Source: Azospirillum ramasamyi
Lineage (GTDB): Bacteria; Pseudomonadota; Alphaproteobacteria; Azospirillales; Azospirillaceae
DNA length: 64,000 bases
NCBI RefSeq assembly: GCF_003233655.1
Contig: NZ_CP029829.1
Location: forward strand, 754,978 to 818,977
Direction of reading: 5' to 3'
Under the pieces are notes generated by a model that saw nothing but the letters and a program-made list of their open reading frames with translations, was not told the DNA's origin and did not search any database. Of the stretch, positions 1 to 8,260 are shown in pieces (position 1 is the stretch's first letter; every line of letters starts with the position of its first letter). Both the position numbers and the translations under genes were made by a program.

Positions 1-417
1 AAGGCAATGACAGCAATCAGCATCGGTGATGGTCGAGCGTCTTCTTTTTCCCCTTGGTTGAGGACCGAGGCCCTGTGGCAATTTCTCAAGAGATTGCTTC
101 CGGGTTGAAGAAGTGTGATTGGCTTCTTTTCAAGGGAAAGAACGGTCGTCCACGACGTCTTCCAGGTGAATGAAAGCGAGGCCCGGCCGCAACCATGGTC
201 GAAGCAACCCGATCCGGCCCTCTCCCGGCCCGGCCTTTTCCGGCGCATCCGTTCCCGCCTCCATCGCGAGCTGACGGCATGTGCGGGTCCGACACAAATT
301 GCAGGAAACCTTACAGCTCTAAAATCATATTCCACCTCACGGTAACCGGCCTTCGGTTGCCCGCCGCCGGTTCGGACGGTATCAGTGGAAGGCGCCGAAC
401 TGGCTGGAGGATCGGGA
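1..417. other. Upstream region, no convincing gene
   Basis: No ORF here has codon use or a start site that looks real. One short frame closing at 108 could be the tail of a gene lying outside the window or a chance 33-codon ORF; I cannot tell which. The stretch 291-350 is clearly poorer in G+C than its surroundings and contains a TTGCAG (299-304) and a TAAAAT (320-325), but their 15-base spacing is short, so it is only a weak promoter candidate for the response regulator that follows. Confidence 0.4.
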
Positions 418-822
418 ATGGATAGACAGGCGATCGACTACTCCCGGCACCGTATCCTGGTCGTGGAGGACCAGCCCTTCGTCCGCCGCACCATCGTCCA
501 GATCCTGGGTCAGATCGGCTTCCGCGATGTCGCCGAGGCCGACAATGGCGAGTCGGCGATGTACGAGAACATCCGCGTCAATCCCGACCTGATCGTCTGC
601 GACATCGACATGAAGCCGGTTTCCGGCCTGCAGTTCCTGGCCCAACTGCGCGCCAGCAGCGAGGCCGCAAACCCGCGCGCCCCGGTGGTGTTCCTGACCA
701 ACCACACCGAATCCGAAATCGTGAAGCAGGCGATGGCGCTGGGCGTCAACGGCTTCGTGGTCAAGCCACCGTCCTTTGCCGCGCTGAAGGAGCGGGTGGA
801 CAGACTGCTGGGGGCACGGTGA
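418..822 (+). CDS. CheY-like single-domain response regulator
   Basis: The 134-residue protein is a lone receiver domain with no output domain. The acidic pocket (E17, D18) and the phospho-acceptor D62 in the CDIDMKP stretch are visible, followed by FLTNHT and the conserved lysine of VVKPP. The usual MP after the aspartate is replaced by MKP. An upstream GTG at 385 is in frame, but the ATG at 418 has GGAGG about eight bases ahead and starts right before the domain, so I chose it. It probably passes a phosphoryl group between proteins or acts by contact. The stop overlaps the GTG start of the following lipoprotein gene (GTGA), which suggests coupled translation. Its cognate kinase is not in the adjacent DNA. 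Confidence 0.85.
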   Translation: MDRQAIDYSRHRILVVEDQPFVRRTIVQILGQIGFRDVAEADNGESAMYENIRVNPDLIVCDIDMKPVSGLQFLAQLRASSEAANPRAPVVFLTNHTESEIVKQAMALGVNGFVVKPPSFAALKERVDRLLGAR

Positions 823-1163
823 GGCTCCGCACGGGCATTCCGGTCCTTGCGCTGATCCTGACGGCCTGCTCCGGCGAGCCGTCGGAGGGCGACATGCGCA
901 AGCTGGTGGAGACGCACACCCGCCGCGCGCTGGAACGGCAGGGCAATTCCACCTTCCGCGCCTTCGACGACTTCCGCAAGCAGGGCTGCGTCGAGACGAA
1001 GCTGAAGAATGGGCAGGACGGCAGCGGGCAGTATGACTGCTATTACGCCGCCACCTTCGTGCCGCAGCCGGGGCGGCAGCCGCTGACCGTCAACGGCAAG
1101 GGGCGCTTCCGCCACACCGACAAGGGAATGGCCTTCGAGGATCTGGGCGCCCAACCGCGCTGA
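819..1163 (+). CDS. Small putative lipoprotein
   Basis: The 114-residue product begins with a short basic end, a hydrophobic stretch and a lipobox LTAC, so Cys17 is the likely lipidated residue. The mature part is hydrophilic and has two further cysteines (in QGCVE and YDCYY) that might form a disulfide. I do not recognise a family. The start is a GTG overlapping the stop of the preceding response regulator, so the two genes are almost certainly co-transcribed. That pairing is unusual because the proteins should sit in different compartments. Confidence 0.7.
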   Translation: MRLRTGIPVLALILTACSGEPSEGDMRKLVETHTRRALERQGNSTFRAFDDFRKQGCVETKLKNGQDGSGQYDCYYAATFVPQPGRQPLTVNGKGRFRHTDKGMAFEDLGAQPR

Positions 1164-1208
1164 TGCCCGCCAGTCATTCCGGCTAGCCCTTCCCGTCAGC
1201 CGCTTCCG

Positions 1209-1838
1209 TCAGCCATTGCGGGCAAGGCGCGACAGCGTTGCCAGCGGATCGCCGGTCTCCTCGCCGAAGCAGACCTCCACGTCGTCGCACACCTCGCAAT
1301 TGGGCGATTTGCACAGCATCAGCCCCTCGCGCTCGCAAAGTTGCCGGTAGAAGAACTTCTTCCACTTCATGTCGCCGGCATTCAACGCCACCAGCGTCGG
1401 GAAATGGCGGCGGAACATCGTGTTGAGTTCGCCCCGGTCGTGGAACCCCATATCCTGCCACAGATGGTTCGGCTCCAGCGACCGGCGGGCCAGGATGGCG
1501 GCCAGCCAGCGCACCTCGTCCGTTCCGCCCGCGCCCGTACCCCTGCCCGCGCCATGATCGACCAGGAACGCGCGCAGGTCGGCCTCCTCGATGGCGTCCT
1601 CGCCGGCTTCCGCCTCATCGGGGAGGGCCGCGACGGCAGCGGCGAAATGCGGGGCGTGGCGGGCCGCCATCTCCGCAAGCTCGGCCTTGGTCAGGGCGAG
1701 CGCCCGGGGCATCGTCCGCGCCTCATCCGCGGCGGCAAATGCCAGGATGCGGCCGAAGATCATGCGGTCGGCGGCGGGATCGTCCGGGTCCGTGCAATCA
1801 GGAGCGCAGGCAGGCGAATGGGCTGAGAGTTTGGACAT
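1209..1838 (-). CDS. nifQ: NifQ, molybdenum donor for FeMo-cofactor
   Basis: The C-terminal part carries the NifQ signature of four cysteines spaced Cx4Cx2Cx5C (C176, C181, C184, C190 in a 209-residue protein). In characterised NifQ proteins this binds a Mo-Fe-S cluster used to deliver molybdenum for nitrogenase cofactor synthesis in the cytoplasm. Of the possible starts, the ATG at 1838 is preferred because GGTGGAG lies six bases ahead; the ATG at 1844 abuts that site and longer frames add unrelated sequence. No other nif gene is present in the window. The gene follows a CoxG-like gene on the same strand after 121 bases. Confidence 0.9.
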   Translation of the reverse strand: MSKLSAHSPACAPDCTDPDDPAADRMIFGRILAFAAADEARTMPRALALTKAELAEMAARHAPHFAAAVAALPDEAEAGEDAIEEADLRAFLVDHGAGRGTGAGGTDEVRWLAAILARRSLEPNHLWQDMGFHDRGELNTMFRRHFPTLVALNAGDMKWKKFFYRQLCEREGLMLCKSPNCEVCDDVEVCFGEETGDPLATLSRLARNG

Positions 1839-1959
1839 GTCCATCTCCACCGGCTGGAAGCACCCGCGACGCCTGCTATCCTGACCCAGGATGCTGCATG
1901 TGCGAAAGATGCTCTCCCGATCGCCTGCCTGTGGCATTGCGCCGCATGAACCTGCCGCG

Positions 1960-2412
1960 TCAGCCCGGACGGGCGTCGATCTCCTCGGCGAAGCGTTCGA
2001 AGAAGGCGGCAAGCACCCGGTCGGTCTTGGCCTGCACCAGCTTCACCGCCAGCCGGCCGACGGCGCCGCCCAGCGCGACCGTCAGGCTGTAGGTCAGCAG
2101 GGTGCGTCCGCCGCCATCCTCATCCAGCACCACCAGCGCCTCGCCCTTCACGGCACCGGCCAGCCCGCCGTTGCCCTGGGCGATCAGCCGGTAGCGGTGG
2201 ATGCCGTCCTCCGGCGCGAGGGTCAGCCGACCGGAAAAGCGCGCCTTCAACGGCCCGACGGTGGTCCGCACCCGCGCGGCGTAGTCGGTGGGGGACAGGC
2301 GCTCCATCTCTTCCAGTACGGGGATGCAGCGCATCAGCACCGCCGGGTCGCAGAGCGCCGCGAACACGCGGTCGCGCGCACCGGGGACGCTGTGGGTGCC
2401 GGTGATGTCCAT
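1960..2412 (-). CDS. CoxG-like SRPBCC family protein
   Basis: This is a 150-residue protein of the CoxG type (carbon monoxide dehydrogenase subunit G), one of the START/SRPBCC folds that bind hydrophobic ligands. The N-terminal segment with VPGARDRVFAALCDP and the following CIPVLEEME match the family pattern. No coxMSL genes are nearby, so a role in CO oxidation is not supported. Members of this family also occur as stand-alone genes near other molybdoenzymes, and here the neighbour downstream is nifQ. The start has AGAGGAAG about seven bases ahead. It is transcribed divergently from yjbQ. Confidence 0.75.
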   Translation of the reverse strand: MDITGTHSVPGARDRVFAALCDPAVLMRCIPVLEEMERLSPTDYAARVRTTVGPLKARFSGRLTLAPEDGIHRYRLIAQGNGGLAGAVKGEALVVLDEDGGGRTLLTYSLTVALGGAVGRLAVKLVQAKTDRVLAAFFERFAEEIDARPG

Positions 2413-2535
2413 GCGCCGTCTTCCTCTTTGGCAGATCCGTTGCTACGCGATCCCGACGCGATGGCCGGGCAGACAGATCTGGTAATGCGGGGAGCCGGAG
2501 CCAAGCCGGTGAATTTCAAGACAAGGAACGATCCC

Positions 2536-2955
2536 ATGCGACAAGCCGCCACGATCCTGACGATCCCCACCCGCGGCGCCGGAATGGTCGAGGTGACGGC
2601 GCCGGTGCGGCGCTGGGTGTCGGAGCAGGGAATGGCCACGGGGCTGCTGACGGTCTACTGCCGGCACACCTCGGCCTCGCTCACCATCCAGGAGAACGCC
2701 GATCCCGATGTGCAGGCCGACCTGCTGCACTTCTTCCGCCGGCTGGTGGCGGAGGACCCGTCTCTCTACGACCACACCACGGAAGGGCCGGACGACATGC
2801 CCGCGCATATCCGCTCGGTGCTGACCGGCGTCAGTCTGTCGATCCCGGTGATGGAGGGGGAGCCGGTGCTGGGCACCTGGCAGGGCATCTACCTGTTCGA
2901 GCACCGCGCGCGCCCCCACCGGCGCGAGATCGCCCTGCACCTGCTGGGGGAATAG
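2536..2955 (+). CDS. YjbQ/UPF0047 family protein
   Basis: The 139-residue protein matches the compact YjbQ family along its whole length. Conserved stretches include HTSASLTIQEN (about 44-54), DMPAHI (87-92) and GTWQGIYLFEHR (113-124), whose histidines and acidic residues line the metal-binding pocket. E. coli YjbQ has been linked to thiamin phosphate synthase activity, but the physiological role is uncertain. A much longer upstream frame (from 1891) overlaps nifQ and coxG on the other strand and is not credible. The ATG at 2536 has AAGGAA ahead and begins where family members begin. Confidence 0.88.
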   Translation: MRQAATILTIPTRGAGMVEVTAPVRRWVSEQGMATGLLTVYCRHTSASLTIQENADPDVQADLLHFFRRLVAEDPSLYDHTTEGPDDMPAHIRSVLTGVSLSIPVMEGEPVLGTWQGIYLFEHRARPHRREIALHLLGE

Positions 2956-3071
2956 GCAGGCGATCCGCCTGAAATTTCTTTCATCCAGTCGCAAGGCGGC
3001 GGTCAAGAACGCCTTCCTAGATTTCGGGCAACACCGGAAGGCCGGAACCGAATCACTGGAGAGCCGCCATA

Positions 3072-4631
3072 ATGACCCCCAATTCCTCCCCCACACCGAA
3101 TCGCCAGAACCGCCTGCGCCGCACCGTCGCAGCCCTGCTGCTGGGCTCCACGGTGCTGACGGGGCCGGCGCTGGCCGGATGGGCGGCATCGCAAGCGCAG
3201 CTGACGGCCACGCCGCCCGCCGTGGCGATGGTGCAGGAGTCGCCCTCCACCTTCGCCGATCTCGCCGCCAAGGTCAGCCCCGCAGTCGTCAACATCGCCG
3301 CGACGCAGGAGGCGAAGGCCGCACCGCGGGCGCAGCGCGGCCCCGGCATCCCCGGCTTCCCGCCCGGCTCGCCCTTCGAGGAGTTCTTCCGCCAGTTCCA
3401 GGGCCCCATGGGCCGTGACGGCGGCCCCGATCAGAATGAGCAGGCCCCCGGGCCGCGGGGCAAGGGCGGCGCCCTCGGCTCCGGCTTCATCATCGACCCG
3501 GCCGGCTTCGTCGTGACCAACAACCACGTCATCGACGGCGCCAGCGAGATCACCATCACCCTGCAGGACGGCACCGCCATGCCGGCCAAGGTGATCGGCC
3601 GCGACGCCAAGACCGACATCGCCCTGCTGAAGGTGGAGCCGAAGTCGCCGCTTCCCTTCGTCGAGTGGGCAGACAGCGACACCACCCGCGTCGGCGACTG
3701 GGTGATGGCGGTCGGCAACCCGTTCGGCCTGGGCGGGACCGTCACCAAGGGCATCGTGTCGGCCCGCGGGCGCGACATCCACAGCGGTCCCTATGACGAC
3801 TACTTCCAGCTCGACGCCGCCATCAACCGCGGCAATTCGGGCGGCCCGACCTTCGACCTCGCCGGCCGGGTGATCGGCATCAACACCGCCATCTACTCCC
3901 CCAACGGCGGCTCGGTCGGCATCGGCTTCGCCATCCCGTCCAACCTCGCCAAGGACGTGGTGGCCCAGTTGAAGGAATCCGGCAAGGTCGATCGCGGCTG
4001 GCTCGGCGTGCGGATCCAGGAGGTGACGCCCGACATCGCCGACAGCGTCGGCCTGTCCGCCGCCAAGGGCGCCCTGGTGGCCGAGGTGACCGCCGACAGC
4101 CCGGCCCAGCGTGCCGGCCTGCGCCAGGGCGACGTGGTGCTGAGCTATGACGGCAAGCCGATCAACACCCTGCGCGACCTGACCCGCAGCGTGGGCAACA
4201 CCAAGCCCGGCGAAACGGTCGAGTTGAAGGTCATGCGCGGCGGCAAGGAAACCGCTGTGAAGGTGAGCATCGACCTTATGAGCGACCAGACGCAGGTCGC
4301 TTCGGCCGAAACCGGCGACGGTGCCGGCGCCCAGGCCGAGGCCGCTCCGGTCAAGGGGCTGAAGCTGGCCCCGCTGGACCAGGCGGCGCGCAAGCGCCTC
4401 GGCATCGGCGACGACGTCCAGGGCGTGCTGGTGACCGGGCTGGCCGGCAACGTCGACGCGGCGATCCGCCCCGGCGACGTGATCGCGCGGGTCGGCGACG
4501 CCGAGGTCAAGAGCCCAGCCGACGTCCGCCGCCAGGTGACCGAGGCCGAGAAGGCCGGGCGCAAGGCCGTGCTGATGCTGATCAACCGTCAGGGCAACGA
4601 GTCCTTCGTCGCGCTGAAGCTGAAGGCGTGA
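3072..4631 (+). CDS. DegP/HtrA-type periplasmic serine protease
   Basis: The 519-residue protein has an N-terminal signal peptide (basic residues, then a hydrophobic core near 18-36 ending ALA). A trypsin-like domain follows with catalytic His152 (TNNHVIDG), Asp182 (KTDIALLKV) and Ser256 (RGNSGGP). Two PDZ domains cover roughly 300-395 and 420-519. A Gln/Pro/Gly-rich insert at about 85-130 matches the flexible LA-loop region seen in DegP and DegQ. It should degrade or refold damaged envelope proteins. GGAGAG lies ahead of the ATG. The gene is followed by a strong hairpin at 4678-4708. I cannot assign it to DegP versus DegQ versus MucD from sequence alone. Confidence 0.93.
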   Translation: MTPNSSPTPNRQNRLRRTVAALLLGSTVLTGPALAGWAASQAQLTATPPAVAMVQESPSTFADLAAKVSPAVVNIAATQEAKAAPRAQRGPGIPGFPPGSPFEEFFRQFQGPMGRDGGPDQNEQAPGPRGKGGALGSGFIIDPAGFVVTNNHVIDGASEITITLQDGTAMPAKVIGRDAKTDIALLKVEPKSPLPFVEWADSDTTRVGDWVMAVGNPFGLGGTVTKGIVSARGRDIHSGPYDDYFQLDAAINRGNSGGPTFDLAGRVIGINTAIYSPNGGSVGIGFAIPSNLAKDVVAQLKESGKVDRGWLGVRIQEVTPDIADSVGLSAAKGALVAEVTADSPAQRAGLRQGDVVLSYDGKPINTLRDLTRSVGNTKPGETVELKVMRGGKETAVKVSIDLMSDQTQVASAETGDGAGAQAEAAPVKGLKLAPLDQAARKRLGIGDDVQGVLVTGLAGNVDAAIRPGDVIARVGDAEVKSPADVRRQVTEAEKAGRKAVLMLINRQGNESFVALKLKA

Positions 4632-4677
4632 GGCGCATCGCCGCCTGACTGACGACGGTCCGGCCCGGCGTCGTTCG

Positions 4678-4708
4678 AAGCCCCTCTCCCCATTCGGGAG
4701 AGGGGCTT
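4678..4708 (+). terminator. Hairpin terminator after the DegP-type gene
   Basis: A perfect 13-bp stem (AAGCCCCTCTCCC pairing with GGGAGAGGGGCTT) encloses a 5-base loop CATTC. Only a short T-poor tail follows (TCTGCGATT). It separates the protease gene from the two-component operon. The core CCCTCTCCC recurs in other intergenic hairpins in this window. Confidence 0.7.
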
Positions 4709-4768
4709 CTGCGATTGGCAGGGGCGACATGCTCGCGCTTGGCCGGGCTGTTTTGGGAGGATACACTC

Positions 4769-5455
4769 GTGCTCATGAAGATTCTCGTCATTGAAGATGA
4801 TCGCCAGGCCGCCAGTTACCTCGCCAAGGGGCTGAAGGAGGCCGGCCATGTGGTGGACGTCGCCAACGACGGGAAGGAGGGCATGTATCTCGCCGGGGCC
4901 GAGCATTACGACGTGATGATCGTCGACCGCATGCTGCCCGGCCGCGACGGGCTGTCGCTGGTCCAGGTGCTGCGGGCGGCCGGCAACGACACGCCTGTGC
5001 TGTTCCTGTCGGCGCTGGGCAGCGTCGACGACCGGGTGAAGGGGTTGAAGGCCGGCGGCGACGATTATCTGACCAAGCCCTTCGCCTTTTCCGAGCTTCT
5101 CGCCCGCATCGAGGTGCTGGTGCGCCGGCGCGGCGCGGCCCAGCCGCAGACCCGGCTGGTGGTGGGCGACCTGGAGCTGGACCTGCTGTCGCGCAGCGTG
5201 AAGCGCGCCGGCAAGACCATCGACCTGCTGCCGCGCGAGTTCTCGCTGCTGGAGTACCTGATGCGCAACGCCGGCAGCGTGGTGACCCGCACCATGATGC
5301 TGGAGAATGTCTGGGACTATCATTTCGACCCCCAGACCAACGTCATCGACGTTCACATCGCCCGCCTGCGCCAGAAGATCGACAAGGATTTCCCGACCGC
5401 CCTGATCCACACCGTGCGCGGCGCCGGCTACAGCCTGCGCGCGCCGGAAGAGTGA
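4769..5455 (+). CDS. OmpR/PhoB-family response regulator
   Basis: An N-terminal receiver domain (IEDD acidic pocket, phospho-acceptor Asp in VDRMLPGRDG, Lys in TKPF) is joined to a C-terminal winged-helix DNA-binding domain containing LLPREFSLLEYLM and VDVHIARLRQKID. The layout matches CusR/QseB-type transcription factors, usually about 225 residues. GGGAGG at 4755-4760 fits a GTG start at 4769 best (8-base gap); the ATG at 4775 is the alternative and loses only two residues. It is followed at once by a histidine kinase gene, its likely partner. The inducing signal is unknown. Confidence 0.93.
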   Translation: MLMKILVIEDDRQAASYLAKGLKEAGHVVDVANDGKEGMYLAGAEHYDVMIVDRMLPGRDGLSLVQVLRAAGNDTPVLFLSALGSVDDRVKGLKAGGDDYLTKPFAFSELLARIEVLVRRRGAAQPQTRLVVGDLELDLLSRSVKRAGKTIDLLPREFSLLEYLMRNAGSVVTRTMMLENVWDYHFDPQTNVIDVHIARLRQKIDKDFPTALIHTVRGAGYSLRAPEE

Positions 5456-5470
5456 AGGGGCTTGACGACC

Positions 5471-5485
5471 ATGCGTGACGCATGA
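5471..5485 (+). other. Four-codon mini-ORF before the kinase start
   Basis: AAGGGG at 5455-5460 is well placed for the ATG at 5471, which opens a four-codon frame (Met-Arg-Asp-Ala) whose TGA overlaps the kinase ATG at 5482 as ATGA. The kinase ATG itself has no good ribosome site of its own. This looks like a device for translational coupling or re-initiation, though chance cannot be excluded for so short a frame. Confidence 0.4.
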
Positions 5486-6909
5486 GGCAGGACGGCGCCG
5501 GCGGCCTGCACGGCTTCCTCGGCGCGGGCCTGCGGCTGGTGCGGACCACCGCGTTCCGGCTGGCGCTGCTCTATCTGGCGATGTTCGTCCTGTCGGTCGG
5601 GCTGATCCTGGGCGTGGTCTACCGCACAACCGCCGGCTTCCTGGAGCAGGAGATCGGCGAGACCATCGCGCTGGAGGTCGCCGGGCTGGAGGATCTCTAC
5701 CGCAACCACGGGCTGCCCGGTCTGGTGGAGGCGGTGAGGACGCGCAGTGCGGTTCCCAACAACAACTCCATCTATCTGTTGACCACCGCCGCCGGGGCGA
5801 TCCTGGCCGGCAACCTGTCGGGCTGGCCGGCGGCGGTGCCGAACGCCAGCGGCTGGACCCATTTCAAGGTCGCCGATTATGGCGGCGTCAACAACCGGCC
5901 TTCGACCGCGCAGGCCGTGACCTTCACCCTGCCGGGACAGTTCCGCCTGCTGGTCGGCCGCGACATGAGCGAGATCGACCAGCTGCGCACCCGCATGTTC
6001 CGCTCGCTCGGCTGGATTCTGGGCTGCACCGCCCTGCTGGGGCTGGGAGGCGGGCTGCTGATGAGCCGCGGCGCCATGCGCCGGATCGAGGCGATCAACC
6101 GCACCACCCGCCAGATCATGAGTGGCGACCTGAGCGACCGGGTGCCGCGCTTCGGCGGCGGCGACGAGATGGACCGGCTGGCCGGCAACCTCAACGCCAT
6201 GCTGGACCGCATCGAGCGGCTGATGACCGGGATGCAGCAGGTCACGGAAAGCGTCGCCCACGACCTGCGCACGCCGCTGACGCGCCTGCGCTCCCGCATC
6301 GAGCTGGCCCTGCTGCACGAGACCGAGGATCCCGAGGTCTACCGCGCCGTCCTTCAGGACACGATCACCGAGGCCGATCGGCTGCTCGCCACCTTCAGCG
6401 CCCTGCTGTCGATCGCGGAGGCCGAATCGGGCGCCAAGCGGCAGGACTTCCAGCCGGTCGATCTGGCCGAGGTGGTCGAACTCGCCGCCGACCTGTACGA
6501 GCCGGTGGCGGAGGAGCGCGGCCAGCGGCTGAGCGTGGATGTCCGGGGCAAGCCGACGGTCCACGGCAACGGCCAGCTTCTGGCGCAGGCGGTGTCCAAC
6601 CTGCTGGACAACGCCATCAAATACACCCCGGAAGGCGGCGCCATCTCGCTGGTGCTGGAAGGGCCGGGGCCGGGCCGGTCCGCCTGCATTTCGGTGGCCG
6701 ACAGCGGTCCGGGCATCCCGGCGGAGATGCGCGACAAGGTGCTGCAGCGCTTCGTCCGGCTGGACACCGCCCGCGCCTCGCCCGGCAACGGGCTGGGGCT
6801 GAGCCTCGTCGATGCGGTGGCGACGCTGCACGGCGCGCGTCTGGAGTTGGACGACAATGCGCCGGGTCTGCGGGTCAGCCTGATCTTCCCGCCTGAAGCG
6901 CGGCGTTAG
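5482..6909 (+). CDS. Membrane sensor histidine kinase
   Basis: The 475-residue protein has a transmembrane segment near 26-48, a periplasmic sensor region, a second membrane segment near 173-195, a HAMP linker, and a dimerisation domain with phospho-acceptor His260 (VAHDLRTPLTRL). An ATPase domain follows with the N box (LLDNAIKYTPEGG) and G boxes (DSGPGIP, GNGLGLSLV). It is the expected partner of the OmpR-type regulator just upstream. The general form resembles QseC/CusS-type kinases, but the sensor region gives no ligand. A terminator follows at 6930-6953. Confidence 0.92.
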   Translation: MRQDGAGGLHGFLGAGLRLVRTTAFRLALLYLAMFVLSVGLILGVVYRTTAGFLEQEIGETIALEVAGLEDLYRNHGLPGLVEAVRTRSAVPNNNSIYLLTTAAGAILAGNLSGWPAAVPNASGWTHFKVADYGGVNNRPSTAQAVTFTLPGQFRLLVGRDMSEIDQLRTRMFRSLGWILGCTALLGLGGGLLMSRGAMRRIEAINRTTRQIMSGDLSDRVPRFGGGDEMDRLAGNLNAMLDRIERLMTGMQQVTESVAHDLRTPLTRLRSRIELALLHETEDPEVYRAVLQDTITEADRLLATFSALLSIAEAESGAKRQDFQPVDLAEVVELAADLYEPVAEERGQRLSVDVRGKPTVHGNGQLLAQAVSNLLDNAIKYTPEGGAISLVLEGPGPGRSACISVADSGPGIPAEMRDKVLQRFVRLDTARASPGNGLGLSLVDAVATLHGARLELDDNAPGLRVSLIFPPEARR

Positions 6910-6924
6910 AGGCTGCGCCGGCCT

Positions 6925-6953
6925 AAAAAAAAGCCCGCCATGCGGCGGGCTTT
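6925..6953 (+). terminator. Terminator of the two-component operon
   Basis: A run of A is followed by a 10-bp perfect stem (AAAGCCCGCC with GGCGGGCTTT) around the loop ATGC, ending in TTT. The flanking A and T runs make it a plausible bidirectional Rho-independent terminator. Confidence 0.8.
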
Positions 6954-7143
6954 CGAAGTGACATCAGCGAGAATGACTCCTTGGCGTCCCACCTGATATG
7001 GGGCGACGCCGACCGGCTTCCACACTCATCTTCGGACTACCGCCGACGGCCTAGCCTGCTGACTTTCCGCAACGTCGGGTCGGCTCGGACGTTCTTCCCC
7101 AGAGCGGTCCATCAGGCGGCCGCAAGCGCGGGAGTTCCGAGAG

Positions 7144-8256
7144 ATGGCGATACCCAGCCGCCCAACCGGCCACCAGACCGCTCCGTCGGGCGCCGTTCCG
7201 CCCGGCCAGCCCGGCAGCGGAACGACGCAGCAGGATCCGCCGGCGCGGGCCGCGCGCGGCGAACTGGCGGTCTTCACCTGGAAGGTGCTGATCGTCGCCG
7301 GCGTCGCCGCGCTGGGGTTGTTCCTATGGAAGGTGTCGGACACGCTGCTGCTGATTTTCACCGGGGTGCTGTTCGCCATCCTGCTGCAGCGGCTGGCGGG
7401 CTATGTGCGGCAGGCGACCGGTCTGGCCCATGGCTGGGCGCTGGCCATCGTGCTGGTGGCGCTGATTCTGCTGGTCGGCGGCGGCGTCTGGCTGATGGGA
7501 ACCTCGATGGCGGCGCAACTCGGCCAGTTGCAGGAGCAGGTGACCAAGGCCGTCGGCAATCTGCCGGAGGAGTGGCGCCAGCGCATCATGGACGAGAGCA
7601 AGGACTGGCCTTGGATGAACCAGTTGAGCAGCTTCGCCAGCGGTCTCGTCTATGTCCTCGGCGACACCGTGGTGGTGATGTTCGCCGCGCTTTATCTGGC
7701 GGCCTCGCCCGGCATCTATCGCCGCGGCGTGGTGCTGCTGGTGCCGCCGCAGGGGCAGGAGCGGGCCTGGGAGGTGATGAATGTGGTCGGCGACAGCCTG
7801 TGGAAATGGCTGATCGGCCAGATGGTGGCGATGGCCGCGGTGGGTACGCTGACCGCGGCCGGGCTCTGGCTGCTGGGGATTCCGTCGGCCTTGGGCCTGG
7901 GAATGGTGGCCGGGCTTCTGGAGTTCATCCCGCTGATCGGCCCCTTCCTGGCGGCGATTCCGGCGCTGTTGATCGCATTCGCCCAGTCGCCGCAGGATGC
8001 GCTGTGGGTCGCCGGGCTCTATCTGGTCATCCAGCAGGTGGAGGGAAACCTCGTCACCCCTCTGTTGCAGAAGCGGGTGGTCGATCTGCCGCCGGTGGTC
8101 ACCATCGGCGCCATCGCCGCTGGCGGCGTCCTCTTCGGCATCCTCGGCATGTTCCTGGCGACGCCGATCGCCGTGGTCGTGCTGGTGCTGGTCAACCTGC
8201 TCTATATCGAGGACAAGCTGGGCGAGCCCAGGCATTTCCCCAGCAACGGATCCTGA
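7144..8256 (+). CDS. AI-2E (PerM) family membrane permease
   Basis: A 370-residue integral membrane protein with about eight hydrophobic segments. The order is two or three helices near the N-terminus, an amphipathic region around 120-165, then a cluster of helices including GLLEFIPLIGPFLAAIPA and the conserved QQVEGNLVTPLL stretch typical of the family. Members have been linked to autoinducer-2 export or Na+/H+ exchange; most are uncharacterised, so the substrate cannot be named. The first 45 residues are Pro/Gln/Ala-rich and probably cytoplasmic. GGAG at 7131 supports the start. It converges on the drug exporter gene with only four bases between the stops. Confidence 0.87.
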   Translation: MAIPSRPTGHQTAPSGAVPPGQPGSGTTQQDPPARAARGELAVFTWKVLIVAGVAALGLFLWKVSDTLLLIFTGVLFAILLQRLAGYVRQATGLAHGWALAIVLVALILLVGGGVWLMGTSMAAQLGQLQEQVTKAVGNLPEEWRQRIMDESKDWPWMNQLSSFASGLVYVLGDTVVVMFAALYLAASPGIYRRGVVLLVPPQGQERAWEVMNVVGDSLWKWLIGQMVAMAAVGTLTAAGLWLLGIPSALGLGMVAGLLEFIPLIGPFLAAIPALLIAFAQSPQDALWVAGLYLVIQQVEGNLVTPLLQKRVVDLPPVVTIGAIAAGGVLFGILGMFLATPIAVVVLVLVNLLYIEDKLGEPRHFPSNGS

Positions 8257-8260
8257 CGCC

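Noticed and set aside
86-345. Small ORFs at the left end of the window
   Set aside because: None has a ribosome site or a recognisable protein; their lengths fit chance in GC-rich DNA.
1891-2535. Long N-terminal extension of the YjbQ frame
   Set aside because: It overlaps the coxG-like gene on the opposite strand, and the family N-terminus matches the ATG at 2536 with its own ribosome site.
3003-4766. 587-residue minus-strand ORF opposite the protease gene
   Set aside because: It is the antisense shadow of a clear DegP-type gene; its composition (His/Gly/Val/Asp-rich without structure) is typical of the reverse strand of GC-rich coding DNA.
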